NCBI GenBank assembly: GCA_003149915.1
Contig: QAMK01000028.1
Coordinates: forward strand, 1-22,764
DNA from: Bacillota bacterium
GTDB lineage: Bacteria; Bacillota_I; Bacilli_A; RF39; UBA660
Length of the DNA: 22,764 nucleotides
Direction: 5' to 3'
In this document: piece after piece, positions 1 through 6,378 of the stretch
Position numbering within the stretch: the first letter of the stretch is position 1
How the letters are laid out: every line of letters begins with the position of its first letter
Notes under the pieces: generated by a model
Seen by the model: only the letters and a program-made list of their open reading frames with translations
Told to the model about the DNA's origin: nothing
Database searches by the model: none
Made by a program: the position numbers and the translations under genes

Positions 1-51
1 GTGCTTCTATTCTACACCACCCAGGAGGTTTACACAAAACTTGGGACTGTC
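1..51. mobile_element. Probable end of an IS256-type insertion sequence (partial)
   Basis: No gene is visible here. Read inward from position 51 on the minus strand, the sequence begins GACAGTCCCAAGTTTTGTGT and continues TAAACC. This resembles the left end of the IS256-type element at 22661, which begins GACAGTGTGAACC and also carries a TTTT.TGTAAA block, with the same order and nearly the same spacing. I therefore read 1-51 as a terminal inverted repeat, with the rest of the element outside the window. The family call rests on the transposase start at the other edge of the window, and the exact boundary (51 or a few bases on) is uncertain. Confidence 0.5.
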
Positions 52-67
52 TCCATTTCTTCTCACT

Positions 68-101
68 AAGGGCTATTATCCTCAAATAATAGCCCTTTTT
101 T
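68..101 (+). terminator. Rho-independent terminator, plus strand
   Basis: A perfect 12-bp stem (AAGGGCTATTAT at 68-79 pairing with ATAATAGCCCTT at 86-97) encloses a 6-nt loop and runs into a T tract (96-101). The T tract is on the plus strand, so it terminates transcription arriving from the left of the window, past the putative IS end. It lies just beyond the stop of the leftward operon at 117. Read on the minus strand, the same hairpin is followed by TTAGTGAG rather than a T run, so it would be a poor terminator for the operon, although it may still slow polymerase there. Confidence 0.85.
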
Positions 102-116
102 GCATCTCAAATCAAA

Positions 117-1097
117 TTACTCTATGTTTGTTATTGCTTTATTTAATAAATCCAAATATGCATCTTTTACTGCTTGGGGACCACGAATCTTAACCTTACC
201 TCCAAATCCAAACACCCAGCTGTAGAAAATATGGCTTGTGGCAACATCTACAATGGCTCTAAAGGATGTCATATCATTTGCATAGGTAGTAATATCATCA
301 CCAAAACGATCAATGATTGAATCCATAACATCATTGTCACAGATAAGTTCAACCTGCTCGCAATCTCCACTAAACATACGGAATGTAGTATTAACAAACT
401 GATCCAAGTCAAAATCATCCGGTGCAGGGTAACCATCAGCATCTAATACTTGTGGACAACCTGCAATTCGATCTATACGGAAACAAGCAATCTCTCGGTT
501 CTCATCACGTAGCCCTACAATATAGTAGTGGTCGCCATTCCATACAAGATGAAGTGGTGAGATGATATAATTCTTTCCGTCATGCCTAAGTTGCTTTTCT
601 TTCCGTACATTGTACTTAAAATATTGGAATGATATCTTCTTGTTGTCGTTGATGGCTTCATTGACCGCATCGATTATCAGCAATATTTTTTCGTTATCAG
701 TTCTGATTCTTCCTTCACAGCAAATATTGCGTCGAAGACTCGCAGCCCCGTTACTTCCTGCCATACAACTTATTTTTTCTACTAGTTTCTTTCCCTTATC
801 TGCAGGAATAACTTTAGCGGATTCAACTGCGTCAATTAGCAGCTTTAGCTCAGCCACGTCAAACAATCTACTCACGAGGTTGTACCGATTTTGAGTAGAC
901 TTAACCTCTTGAATGTCCATTCCATATCGTTTTAACAAATCAATATCAGCTTTGATTGTTTGCCGATGCGATGAGATTCCGTATCTATCTTCAAGCAACC
1001 GTATTAACTGTGTTGTTGTTAGATAGTGGGTTTCATCTGTCCATTCAAACAAAATTTTAGCAAGATATAGTGGTCTTAGTTTCGCATAAATATCCAA
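117..1097 (-). CDS. WYL-domain transcriptional regulator
   Basis: About 326 residues. An N-terminal winged helix-turn-helix (about residues 25-60, with the pattern T-QL-LLEDRYG followed by R-T-K-DIDLL) is followed by a WYL domain with SPLHLVWNGDHYYIVGL and FRIDRI, then a C-terminal WCX-like segment. WYL regulators bind DNA and are thought to sense nucleic-acid or nucleotide ligands; BrxR, the repressor of several BREX operons, belongs to this superfamily. I chose the TTG at 1097 because AGGAAG lies 7 nt upstream and the family-like sequence begins there. A GTG at 1175 would add 26 residues that look unlike a WYL N-terminus and lack a spaced ribosome binding site. It is the last gene of the operon, about 90 bp after the preceding stop, an unusual place for a BREX regulator. 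Autoregulation of the operon is inferred. Confidence 0.88.
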   Translation of the reverse strand: MDIYAKLRPLYLAKILFEWTDETHYLTTTQLIRLLEDRYGISSHRQTIKADIDLLKRYGMDIQEVKSTQNRYNLVSRLFDVAELKLLIDAVESAKVIPADKGKKLVEKISCMAGSNGAASLRRNICCEGRIRTDNEKILLIIDAVNEAINDNKKISFQYFKYNVRKEKQLRHDGKNYIISPLHLVWNGDHYYIVGLRDENREIACFRIDRIAGCPQVLDADGYPAPDDFDLDQFVNTTFRMFSGDCEQVELICDNDVMDSIIDRFGDDITTYANDMTSFRAIVDVATSHIFYSWVFGFGGKVKIRGPQAVKDAYLDLLNKAITNIE

Positions 1098-1187
1098 AAT
1101 ATCACTTCCTAATTCTAGGCAATTTTTAAAGCTCCCTTCAAATATATAAATAATTCTTACGCATAGTTGCGTCACCCTAAAAGAGCT

Positions 1188-1550
1188 TTATATATCCATT
1201 CCTGCTATGATGGCCTCTCCTGAATAGCTGTCAATCTGTCCTGTAGTACCACACCATTCGCATCTATACACACCTTCGTTTGTATGCGTACAACCGATGT
1301 GTCCACAAGAGCAAACGGTCAGCTGATGTCCTCCGCAATACGGACAGCCCGGATACTCGTCAGTAAATTCAATCTGTCCTTTCACGGTAGTTTTATCGTA
1401 ACCTTCACGCTTCGCAGACGCTTCTTTTATTGGGAAAGCCCAATTTATTCGCCAATGATTAAGTCCTACTTTCTCAGCTCGCATTCCATAAGTTTTATGA
1501 GAATGACCACACTTTGCAAGGACAATCACCGCTTCATTAACTTTGCTCAT
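1188..1550 (-). CDS. TerY-C-type zinc-binding protein
   Basis: A small cysteine-rich protein of 120 residues. Visible metal ligands are C14 with H16 and H18 in the N-terminal part, then C69-x2-C72, C80-x-C82, C87 and C97-x2-C100 (CPYCGG, CSCG, CEWCG). Alternating W/F and PGCPYCG-type motifs match the metal-binding TerY-C domain, which normally follows or accompanies the vWA protein of tellurite-resistance-like (Ter) stress modules. Here it is a stand-alone gene beside the vWA, kinase and phosphatase genes. The ATG at 1550 is preferred: AAGGAGG sits 8 nt upstream, inside the end of the phosphatase gene, so the two frames overlap by 14 bp and are probably translationally coupled. Its role is probably scaffolding within the phosphorylation module (inference). 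Confidence 0.8.
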   Translation of the reverse strand: MSKVNEAVIVLAKCGHSHKTYGMRAEKVGLNHWRINWAFPIKEASAKREGYDKTTVKGQIEFTDEYPGCPYCGGHQLTVCSCGHIGCTHTNEGVYRCEWCGTTGQIDSYSGEAIIAGMDI

Positions 1551-2421
1551 CAGCATTACCTCCTTCATCGGAAGTATCTGCGGACGGAACATTTGCAGGT
1601 TCTTCAGTATAGTATGCCATCAAGACAGTAATATCATCACCACAGCCCATTTCACTTGTTTCGGACAACCATGATTTAAGGTTGGCATCAATAACCTCAG
1701 CGCCATGCTCCTTAATCATTTCATAGTATTCCGTACAAGTTTTTATGAACTCCTGTTCATTCTTATAGCTGTTTGAAAAACCGTCCGTAGAAAGCATAAA
1801 CAATGCAGGTAAGGTTTCGTCGCTGTTTCTTCTTCTCACAACCGAGACAGATTTCTTCCAAGAGTCTACCTTGCAAAGAGAATGCGTTTCTGTTCCCAAA
1901 ATCTTGTCACTCTGCAGCACCTGATCTACACCGTTATCGTCCACATAAGTTATATCACCGTCGCCAAGTTGAAATGCAAAAAGGAAAGTAGGCGTAATCA
2001 TTAAGCCAACCAGAGTAGATCCATACAGTTTATAAACCTCTGGCTTGTCCTTTTCACCATCTTTATCTAACGGCACTTCTCTTTTCCTATCTGCGTGTAC
2101 TTTCAGAATCCTACGCTTCCATTCGGAATCAACCGCTTGGGCAACTTTTGTGTCACCTTCACGATTTAAGTAGGTAAGGAGCATCTCAGTATCTTCAGCA
2201 TAGCTATCATAGAAGTTTTTCATTACCTTACAGAAAACATTAACCGCAACGGTTGAGCCAGTTTTACTGTATGGTGAGGACTTGCTACCATGGCCGTCCG
2301 CAACAGCCAGAATAATAGTCCCATCTTCAAACTCTATTTTTTTATAGCTATCTTGGCATTCTAAGTCAGCTCTTTTATGAGAGGCACCTTGTACACATTC
2401 ACCGAATACTATTCGTTTCAT
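1537..2421 (-). CDS. PP2C-family protein Ser/Thr phosphatase
   Basis: 294 residues with the full set of PPM/PP2C metal-binding motifs: DGHG at 42-45, the GD pair in QLGDGD (about 153-156), the STDG motif with D213, and GDD at 261-263. The N-terminus has the usual QD motif around residue 24. It should be a soluble cytoplasmic Mn/Mg-dependent phosphatase that removes phosphate from Ser/Thr. Its obvious partner is the kinase two genes upstream; together with the vWA protein they form the TerY-P triad (kinase, PP2C, vWA) known from Ter-linked and some DNA-modification loci. ATG at 2421 has GGAGG 10 nt upstream. It overlaps the next gene by 14 bp. The substrate here is unknown; BREX proteins or the vWA partner are the natural candidates. 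Confidence 0.93.
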   Translation of the reverse strand: MKRIVFGECVQGASHKRADLECQDSYKKIEFEDGTIILAVADGHGSKSSPYSKTGSTVAVNVFCKVMKNFYDSYAEDTEMLLTYLNREGDTKVAQAVDSEWKRRILKVHADRKREVPLDKDGEKDKPEVYKLYGSTLVGLMITPTFLFAFQLGDGDITYVDDNGVDQVLQSDKILGTETHSLCKVDSWKKSVSVVRRRNSDETLPALFMLSTDGFSNSYKNEQEFIKTCTEYYEMIKEHGAEVIDANLKSWLSETSEMGCGDDITVLMAYYTEEPANVPSADTSDEGGNADEQS

Positions 2422-2452
2422 CTGTAACCATCCTCCGGAAATCTGACTTTAC

Positions 2453-3187
2453 TTACCAAACGTCGCCTGCTCCAATCGTATTCGGATCAGGAATATTGTC
2501 CATATCCAGAACCAACGGTGCATTAGTTGCAGCAGGGTCTGCCAGGACAGGAGTATTATCAGCAATATCCTTAGGTCTGCTTGCAGGCGCAGAAACCAGA
2601 GAAGCGGCAGTAGAAGCCCACTTAATCATTTTAACAAGTGCTTCAGGGTTGTTTGCTTGCAAAACGAGTTCACGATTACCGGTAAACTGCTGAAGAACAT
2701 CATCGTCTGCATCCTGACCGATGGAAATAGCAATTCTTACAGCCTTTTTACCCCAAGGTAGAGACAGCAGCTTGTCCAGAGACTTCTTGTAATCGTCTGT
2801 AGGCTGACCATCGGAAAGCAGTACGATCACAGGAGGTAATGCACGATCTGTCATAGGAGGAATTGTCAGCTGAGCCGCAACCATTTCAAATGCTTTACCG
2901 AGGTCGGTAACTCCGCCTGCATCAAGATCATCCCAAGCAAAACTCTCAATATCGACAGGATTAGCAGTAACCCAAGAAGCGCCAGTAGAGAACTTCAAGG
3001 TACGTACCAAAAGCTGTGCGTTAGGATTGTTTCTTGCTGCGTCCTGCATTTCAGGAATAGTGGACTGAATGGCGTGATTAACTGCGCCAATCTTTTCTCC
3101 GTACATGGAGCCAGAGCAGTCTACCATCCAAATAAAGTGTAACGGTCTGGTGGCTAATTCGCCGCCGGGTCTTTTTAACTGTGCCAT
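2453..3187 (-). CDS. TerY-like von Willebrand factor A (vWA) domain protein
   Basis: 244 residues. The MIDAS metal site is complete: D23-x-S25-x-S27 (DCSGSM), T94 in the GGVTDLG loop and D126 in LLSDGQPTDD. The vWA fold fills about residues 15-195. The remaining C-terminal ~45 residues are Pro/Ala/Asp-rich and look disordered, possibly a site of phosphorylation or partner binding. TerY-type vWA proteins act as metal-dependent assembly platforms. No signal peptide or membrane segment is visible, so it is cytoplasmic. ATG at 3187 is preferred over a TTG two codons upstream because AGGAGG lies 8 nt before it. It sits 17 bp after the kinase gene and 31 bp before the phosphatase, completing the triad. 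Confidence 0.9.
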   Translation of the reverse strand: MAQLKRPGGELATRPLHFIWMVDCSGSMYGEKIGAVNHAIQSTIPEMQDAARNNPNAQLLVRTLKFSTGASWVTANPVDIESFAWDDLDAGGVTDLGKAFEMVAAQLTIPPMTDRALPPVIVLLSDGQPTDDYKKSLDKLLSLPWGKKAVRIAISIGQDADDDVLQQFTGNRELVLQANNPEALVKMIKWASTAASLVSAPASRPKDIADNTPVLADPAATNAPLVLDMDNIPDPNTIGAGDVW

Positions 3188-3204
3188 AATCAAATCCTCC
3201 TATG

Positions 3205-4506
3205 TTATTCAAATTCGCCGGTCATTTGACCAAAATCTATTTTGACGCCTTTTGCGATGGCTGCGCTACGTCCGATAGCAACAGGAATTTGCATCCCATC
3301 TGGTTTCACATAAGTCCAGTTCTCTGTACTTTCGTTCTTGATGCCCCAAAGACTTGGATTGTTTGGGTTCTGCACAACAGTACCAACTACCGTAGTCATA
3401 TCATAGTTTCCACAAATATGATGTGCATACAACTTGGTATCTTTCAGGAGAAGAACTCTGTTCTTGCCTACAACAAGAGAACTTGGCATCTTGACTGCAT
3501 TTCCGCAATTCCAGCAAGTATGAGCGATTCCAGATGCGACCTTATGGTCATCATAGAAAATCTCTGCTCCGCAGGAAGGGCAAGCTGTAATTCCACTCAT
3601 CAAATTAGCAAACGCTTCCAGCCAGCGTTTTTCGGTCACTCGCTTGTTCGGTGCGGACAAACCTTCAGTAAAGGACTGTGTGAACAGGTCTTTTATCTGT
3701 TGAGGATACAGATCCCAATAAATGAGTACATTATCCTGATAGCCCTTAACTGGTCTGTTTGCCTTATTCACAGGGTCAAAGACAAATACAGGATTAGTTC
3801 CGTACAGTTTGTTCATGGCATGAATGTCCATGCACTTAATGTCAGCTTCCAATTTTCCCTCCAGAGGATGTCCCATCATAAACATATAGAACAGTAATAC
3901 CGCCAGAGAGAATAGATCAGTATTTCTGGAAGGTTTTGCTTTGCCAACAACAATTTCAGGAGCCATGAAACGAGGTGTTCCGTACACAGAGCTATTGTCG
4001 ATGCCATTTGCAGAAACATTATCGTTATCGCAAATCAAAACATCTCCGTTATCGGGATCAAAAAACAGATTTCCGAAAGAAATATCTCGATAACTGTAGC
4101 CCATTGCATGAAGTTTCTGATAACCATTGGTTAAGTTGAATGCCGCACGGCAAAGGGCATAGAAGGAGGGTTCTGCACGGCGTTTCATCATGTCCACAAT
4201 GCTTTTATAGTTTTTAGGACGAAGGGGCATGATATAGCCAAAAGGCTCTCCTTGAACCTTAAAAATTAAATCCTGCGGCCACAAGAATGACGCATCAGGC
4301 GCACCTCTGGAAATCAAATTTTCCAGAATAGACTTCTGAGCGCTTGTAGCCATGTGCTTAAAGTACCATTTCAGAGCATAATGCTTGCCATTACACTCTA
4401 CGTCGTAAACCTCACCCTGTCCACCAGCACCAAGCAAAGAAACAACTTTGTACTTGAGAGAACTTTCCGAGGTTAAGACAGTTCCAATCTTTAATTGACC
4501 ATCCAT
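3205..4506 (-). CDS. Ser/Thr protein kinase with C-terminal zinc ribbon
   Basis: 433 residues. A eukaryotic-type kinase domain spans about 15-300: glycine loop GAGGQGEVY (26-34), lysine K46 in ALKWY, catalytic loop YRDISFGN with D141 and N146 (Tyr replaces the usual His), a DFG-equivalent that reads DND (160-162), and GTPRFMAPE (176-184). Key catalytic residues are therefore present. A zinc ribbon follows (C309-x2-C312 and C331-x2-C334), then a beta-rich C-terminus of about 90 residues that might be FHA-like, though I cannot confirm that. No transmembrane helix is seen, so unlike PknB types it is cytoplasmic. ATG at 4506 has GGAGG 8 nt upstream. It probably phosphorylates members of the vWA/BREX assembly and is opposed by the PP2C gene downstream. 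Confidence 0.9.
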   Translation of the reverse strand: MDGQLKIGTVLTSESSLKYKVVSLLGAGGQGEVYDVECNGKHYALKWYFKHMATSAQKSILENLISRGAPDASFLWPQDLIFKVQGEPFGYIMPLRPKNYKSIVDMMKRRAEPSFYALCRAAFNLTNGYQKLHAMGYSYRDISFGNLFFDPDNGDVLICDNDNVSANGIDNSSVYGTPRFMAPEIVVGKAKPSRNTDLFSLAVLLFYMFMMGHPLEGKLEADIKCMDIHAMNKLYGTNPVFVFDPVNKANRPVKGYQDNVLIYWDLYPQQIKDLFTQSFTEGLSAPNKRVTEKRWLEAFANLMSGITACPSCGAEIFYDDHKVASGIAHTCWNCGNAVKMPSSLVVGKNRVLLLKDTKLYAHHICGNYDMTTVVGTVVQNPNNPSLWGIKNESTENWTYVKPDGMQIPVAIGRSAAIAKGVKIDFGQMTGEFE

Positions 4507-4519
4507 GGGTTCAACCTCC

Positions 4520-5020
4520 TTATCTTATTTGCTGTAGAACAGCGTGGGTCACATTTCCATCCGGGACGAATATCTTGTAGTTATCCTTGCTGAACTGGAG
4601 TTCAACGCAGTTCGCATAAGGAGTCAACGCAATCAAATCATCCACCTTTTTATCAAATCCACTCTGATCACCAACAAAAATAATTCTTCTGTTTGTGATA
4701 TACAGGATGCCTCGAATGGTTTCATACTGAACATTGTCTACGACATCCGTTTTGCCACCACCGAGATTTATGCGAGTTCCTTTGAACAATCCCGGAACTG
4801 AATAACCAGAATTTCGACGCACATATCTCTTACGAACAGTTTTCTTTTCGTAAATGGCTTTATCAATGTAATGACAAACCTCGCCATTCTTCAAAAAGAT
4901 TTTATTTGTTTTCAAGATTGGTAGCCTACCTCTTAGAATTTCCTGCTTGGCAATGTCAGGCAATATCGTCGTTACGATAGGCGTTTTAGGTTGCGGATTA
5001 AATAAATCCAGAAATCCCAT
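4520..5020 (-). CDS. Bacterial PH-like domain protein
   Basis: 166 residues with no known catalytic motif. The hallmark is the strand pattern GILYITNRRIIFVG near residues 102-115, preceded by a basic stretch (KKTVRKRYVRR), typical of bacterial pleckstrin-homology-like (bPH) domains. The N-terminal ~45 residues contain a short helix and a linker. bPH proteins usually act as binding or oligomerisation modules. The likely role here is as an adaptor for the neighbouring kinase, whose gene follows after 13 bp. I chose ATG at 5020 because GGGGGTG lies 6 nt upstream; a GTG three codons earlier overlaps that site. Partner and function are inferred only from position. Confidence 0.7.
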   Translation of the reverse strand: MGFLDLFNPQPKTPIVTTILPDIAKQEILRGRLPILKTNKIFLKNGEVCHYIDKAIYEKKTVRKRYVRRNSGYSVPGLFKGTRINLGGGKTDVVDNVQYETIRGILYITNRRIIFVGDQSGFDKKVDDLIALTPYANCVELQFSKDNYKIFVPDGNVTHAVLQQIR

Positions 5021-5041
5021 TCTTCTCACCCCCTATGTGGA

Positions 5042-6163
5042 TTAGTGTTTCAGTATCTTTATCAAAGATTCCGCAATATGGGTTATTTCTTCTTCAGTGT
5101 TTTCATATCCCAAAGAAATCCTAATTGTTCCTTTGGCATATCCTTCTGGAGCGTGAATAGCTTCAAGAACATGAGAAAGCTGTGTGTTTTTGCTATCACA
5201 GGCAGAACCGGTTGAAACACTAATCCCCATTAAGTCGAGCCTATGAAGCAACATTTCACCTTCGGAATCTCGGAAAGACAGACTTATGTTTCCAGCGATT
5301 CTCTCATTACTGCCATTTCTGATGAAGTCCAGACCGGCTTCCTGAAGCTGAGAAATCAAACAGTTCTCTAATTCTACCAGACGAGCATTCACACAGGCCA
5401 TTCTATTGCAGCTTTTTTCTAATGCTACAGCCATTGCTACAATAGATGCAATGTTTTCTGTGCCAGCTCGCATTCCAAGCTCTTGTGCGCCGCCATCAGC
5501 ATAAGGAACAATTTGAGTTCCTTTTTTTATGTACAAAAAGCCAACGCCTTTAGGTCCGTTAAACTTGTGGGCTGATGCAGAAAGCATATCTATATTAAGC
5601 TCTTTCACATCAATCGGGATATGTCCAACTGCTTGTACAGCATCTGTATGGAACAATGCTCCTTTGGAGTGAGCAATCTCGCACAATTCTTTGATTGGCT
5701 GAATAGTACCTATTTCATTGTTTGCGTACATAATAGATACAAGTTTTGTGCTACCGCCAATGTGTTCAGCCAAAATGTCAGGCTGAACAACGCCCTTCGA
5801 GTCCACCGGCAGATAAACCACAGGGAACCCCATGCGCTCCACAGCATGACAAGCGTGGAGAACAGCATGGTGTTCAATCTGTGATGTAATTGTTGCTCGA
5901 TTATCCCCGAACACAAGAACTGTTGATTTAATAGCCCAGTTATCGCTTTCTGTTCCACCAGATGTAAAGTAAATTTCATCAGGATCTGCGTTAATACACT
6001 TTGCTATTGTTGCACGAGCAGACTTTAATGCAGCTTTTGCTGTTCGTGCAAAGGAATACGGTTGAGAAGCATTTCCAAACTCACTAAGAAGGAAAGGTTT
6101 CATTGCCTCAAACGCATCCATATCTAATTGTGTTGTCGCTGCATGGTCTGCGTACACTTTCAT
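5042..6163 (-). CDS. Cysteine desulfurase (NifS/IscS/DndA type)
   Basis: 373 residues, class V aminotransferase fold. The PLP lysine is K200 in SASAHKFNGPKG, the PLP-stacking histidine pair is H98-H99 in QIEHHAVLH, and the active-site cysteine is C322 in STGSACDS on the flexible loop. The start MKVYADHAATT is typical of the family. It takes sulfur from L-cysteine as a protein-bound persulfide and releases alanine. Nothing for Fe-S scaffold assembly lies nearby, so it is probably dedicated to this operon: it could load Fe-S clusters into BrxP and/or pass sulfur for DNA modification, as DndA does for DndC. ATG at 6163 is preferred by family alignment; the upstream gene stops 5 bp before it, and GAGTG is the only weak ribosome binding site, so translation is probably coupled. 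Confidence 0.93.
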   Translation of the reverse strand: MKVYADHAATTQLDMDAFEAMKPFLLSEFGNASQPYSFARTAKAALKSARATIAKCINADPDEIYFTSGGTESDNWAIKSTVLVFGDNRATITSQIEHHAVLHACHAVERMGFPVVYLPVDSKGVVQPDILAEHIGGSTKLVSIMYANNEIGTIQPIKELCEIAHSKGALFHTDAVQAVGHIPIDVKELNIDMLSASAHKFNGPKGVGFLYIKKGTQIVPYADGGAQELGMRAGTENIASIVAMAVALEKSCNRMACVNARLVELENCLISQLQEAGLDFIRNGSNERIAGNISLSFRDSEGEMLLHRLDLMGISVSTGSACDSKNTQLSHVLEAIHAPEGYAKGTIRISLGYENTEEEITHIAESLIKILKH

Positions 6164-6168
6164 AATAA

Positions 6169-6378
6169 TCACTCAAACAGTTTGCAACCCTGATCCTTGA
6201 ACTCCTCGATCTTATCCAGAATATCCTGAACAGATACACCAAGAAAGTCAGCAAGGCAATCCATACAGTAAAAGGATTCTACCTGTTCCCCTAATAGTTT
6301 CTTGTTAATTCCAATTTCGTTCTTTTCAAGTGCTTCCTTCCCGCAAGAAACACAAGATACTTTTTTCACCTTACGCAT
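6169..6378 (-). CDS. Small zinc-ribbon protein
   Basis: 69 residues with two CxxC knuckles, C9-x2-C12 and C38-x2-C41, enclosing a basic segment (NKKLLG), followed by a helical tail with alternating acidic and hydrophobic residues (DILDKIEEF). This is a treble-clef or zinc-ribbon-like fold that could bind metal, nucleic acid or a partner. I recognise no named family. ATG at 6378 lies inside the end of brxL (8-bp overlap) and lacks a clear ribosome binding site, and its stop is 5 bp from the desulfurase start, so it is translationally tied to both. That position suggests a small partner of BrxL or of the desulfurase (inference). Confidence 0.72.
   Translation of the reverse strand: MRKVKKVSCVSCGKEALEKNEIGINKKLLGEQVESFYCMDCLADFLGVSVQDILDKIEEFKDQGCKLFE

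Noticed and set aside
68..101. Terminator of the leftward BREX operon.
   Set aside because: The T tract is only on the plus strand; after the hairpin on the minus strand comes TTAGTGAG, so it mainly serves rightward transcription.
1095..1187. An internal promoter for the WYL gene (TTGAAG about 18 bp before TAGAAT).
   Set aside because: Transcription would start inside the AGGAAG ribosome binding site, leaving the message without a usable leader; evidence too weak to report.
1188..4506. A tellurite-resistance (ter) operon.
   Set aside because: No TerD/TerZ/TerA-like, TerB or TerC protein is encoded; only the kinase/phosphatase/vWA/TerY-C part is present, so tellurite resistance is not supported.
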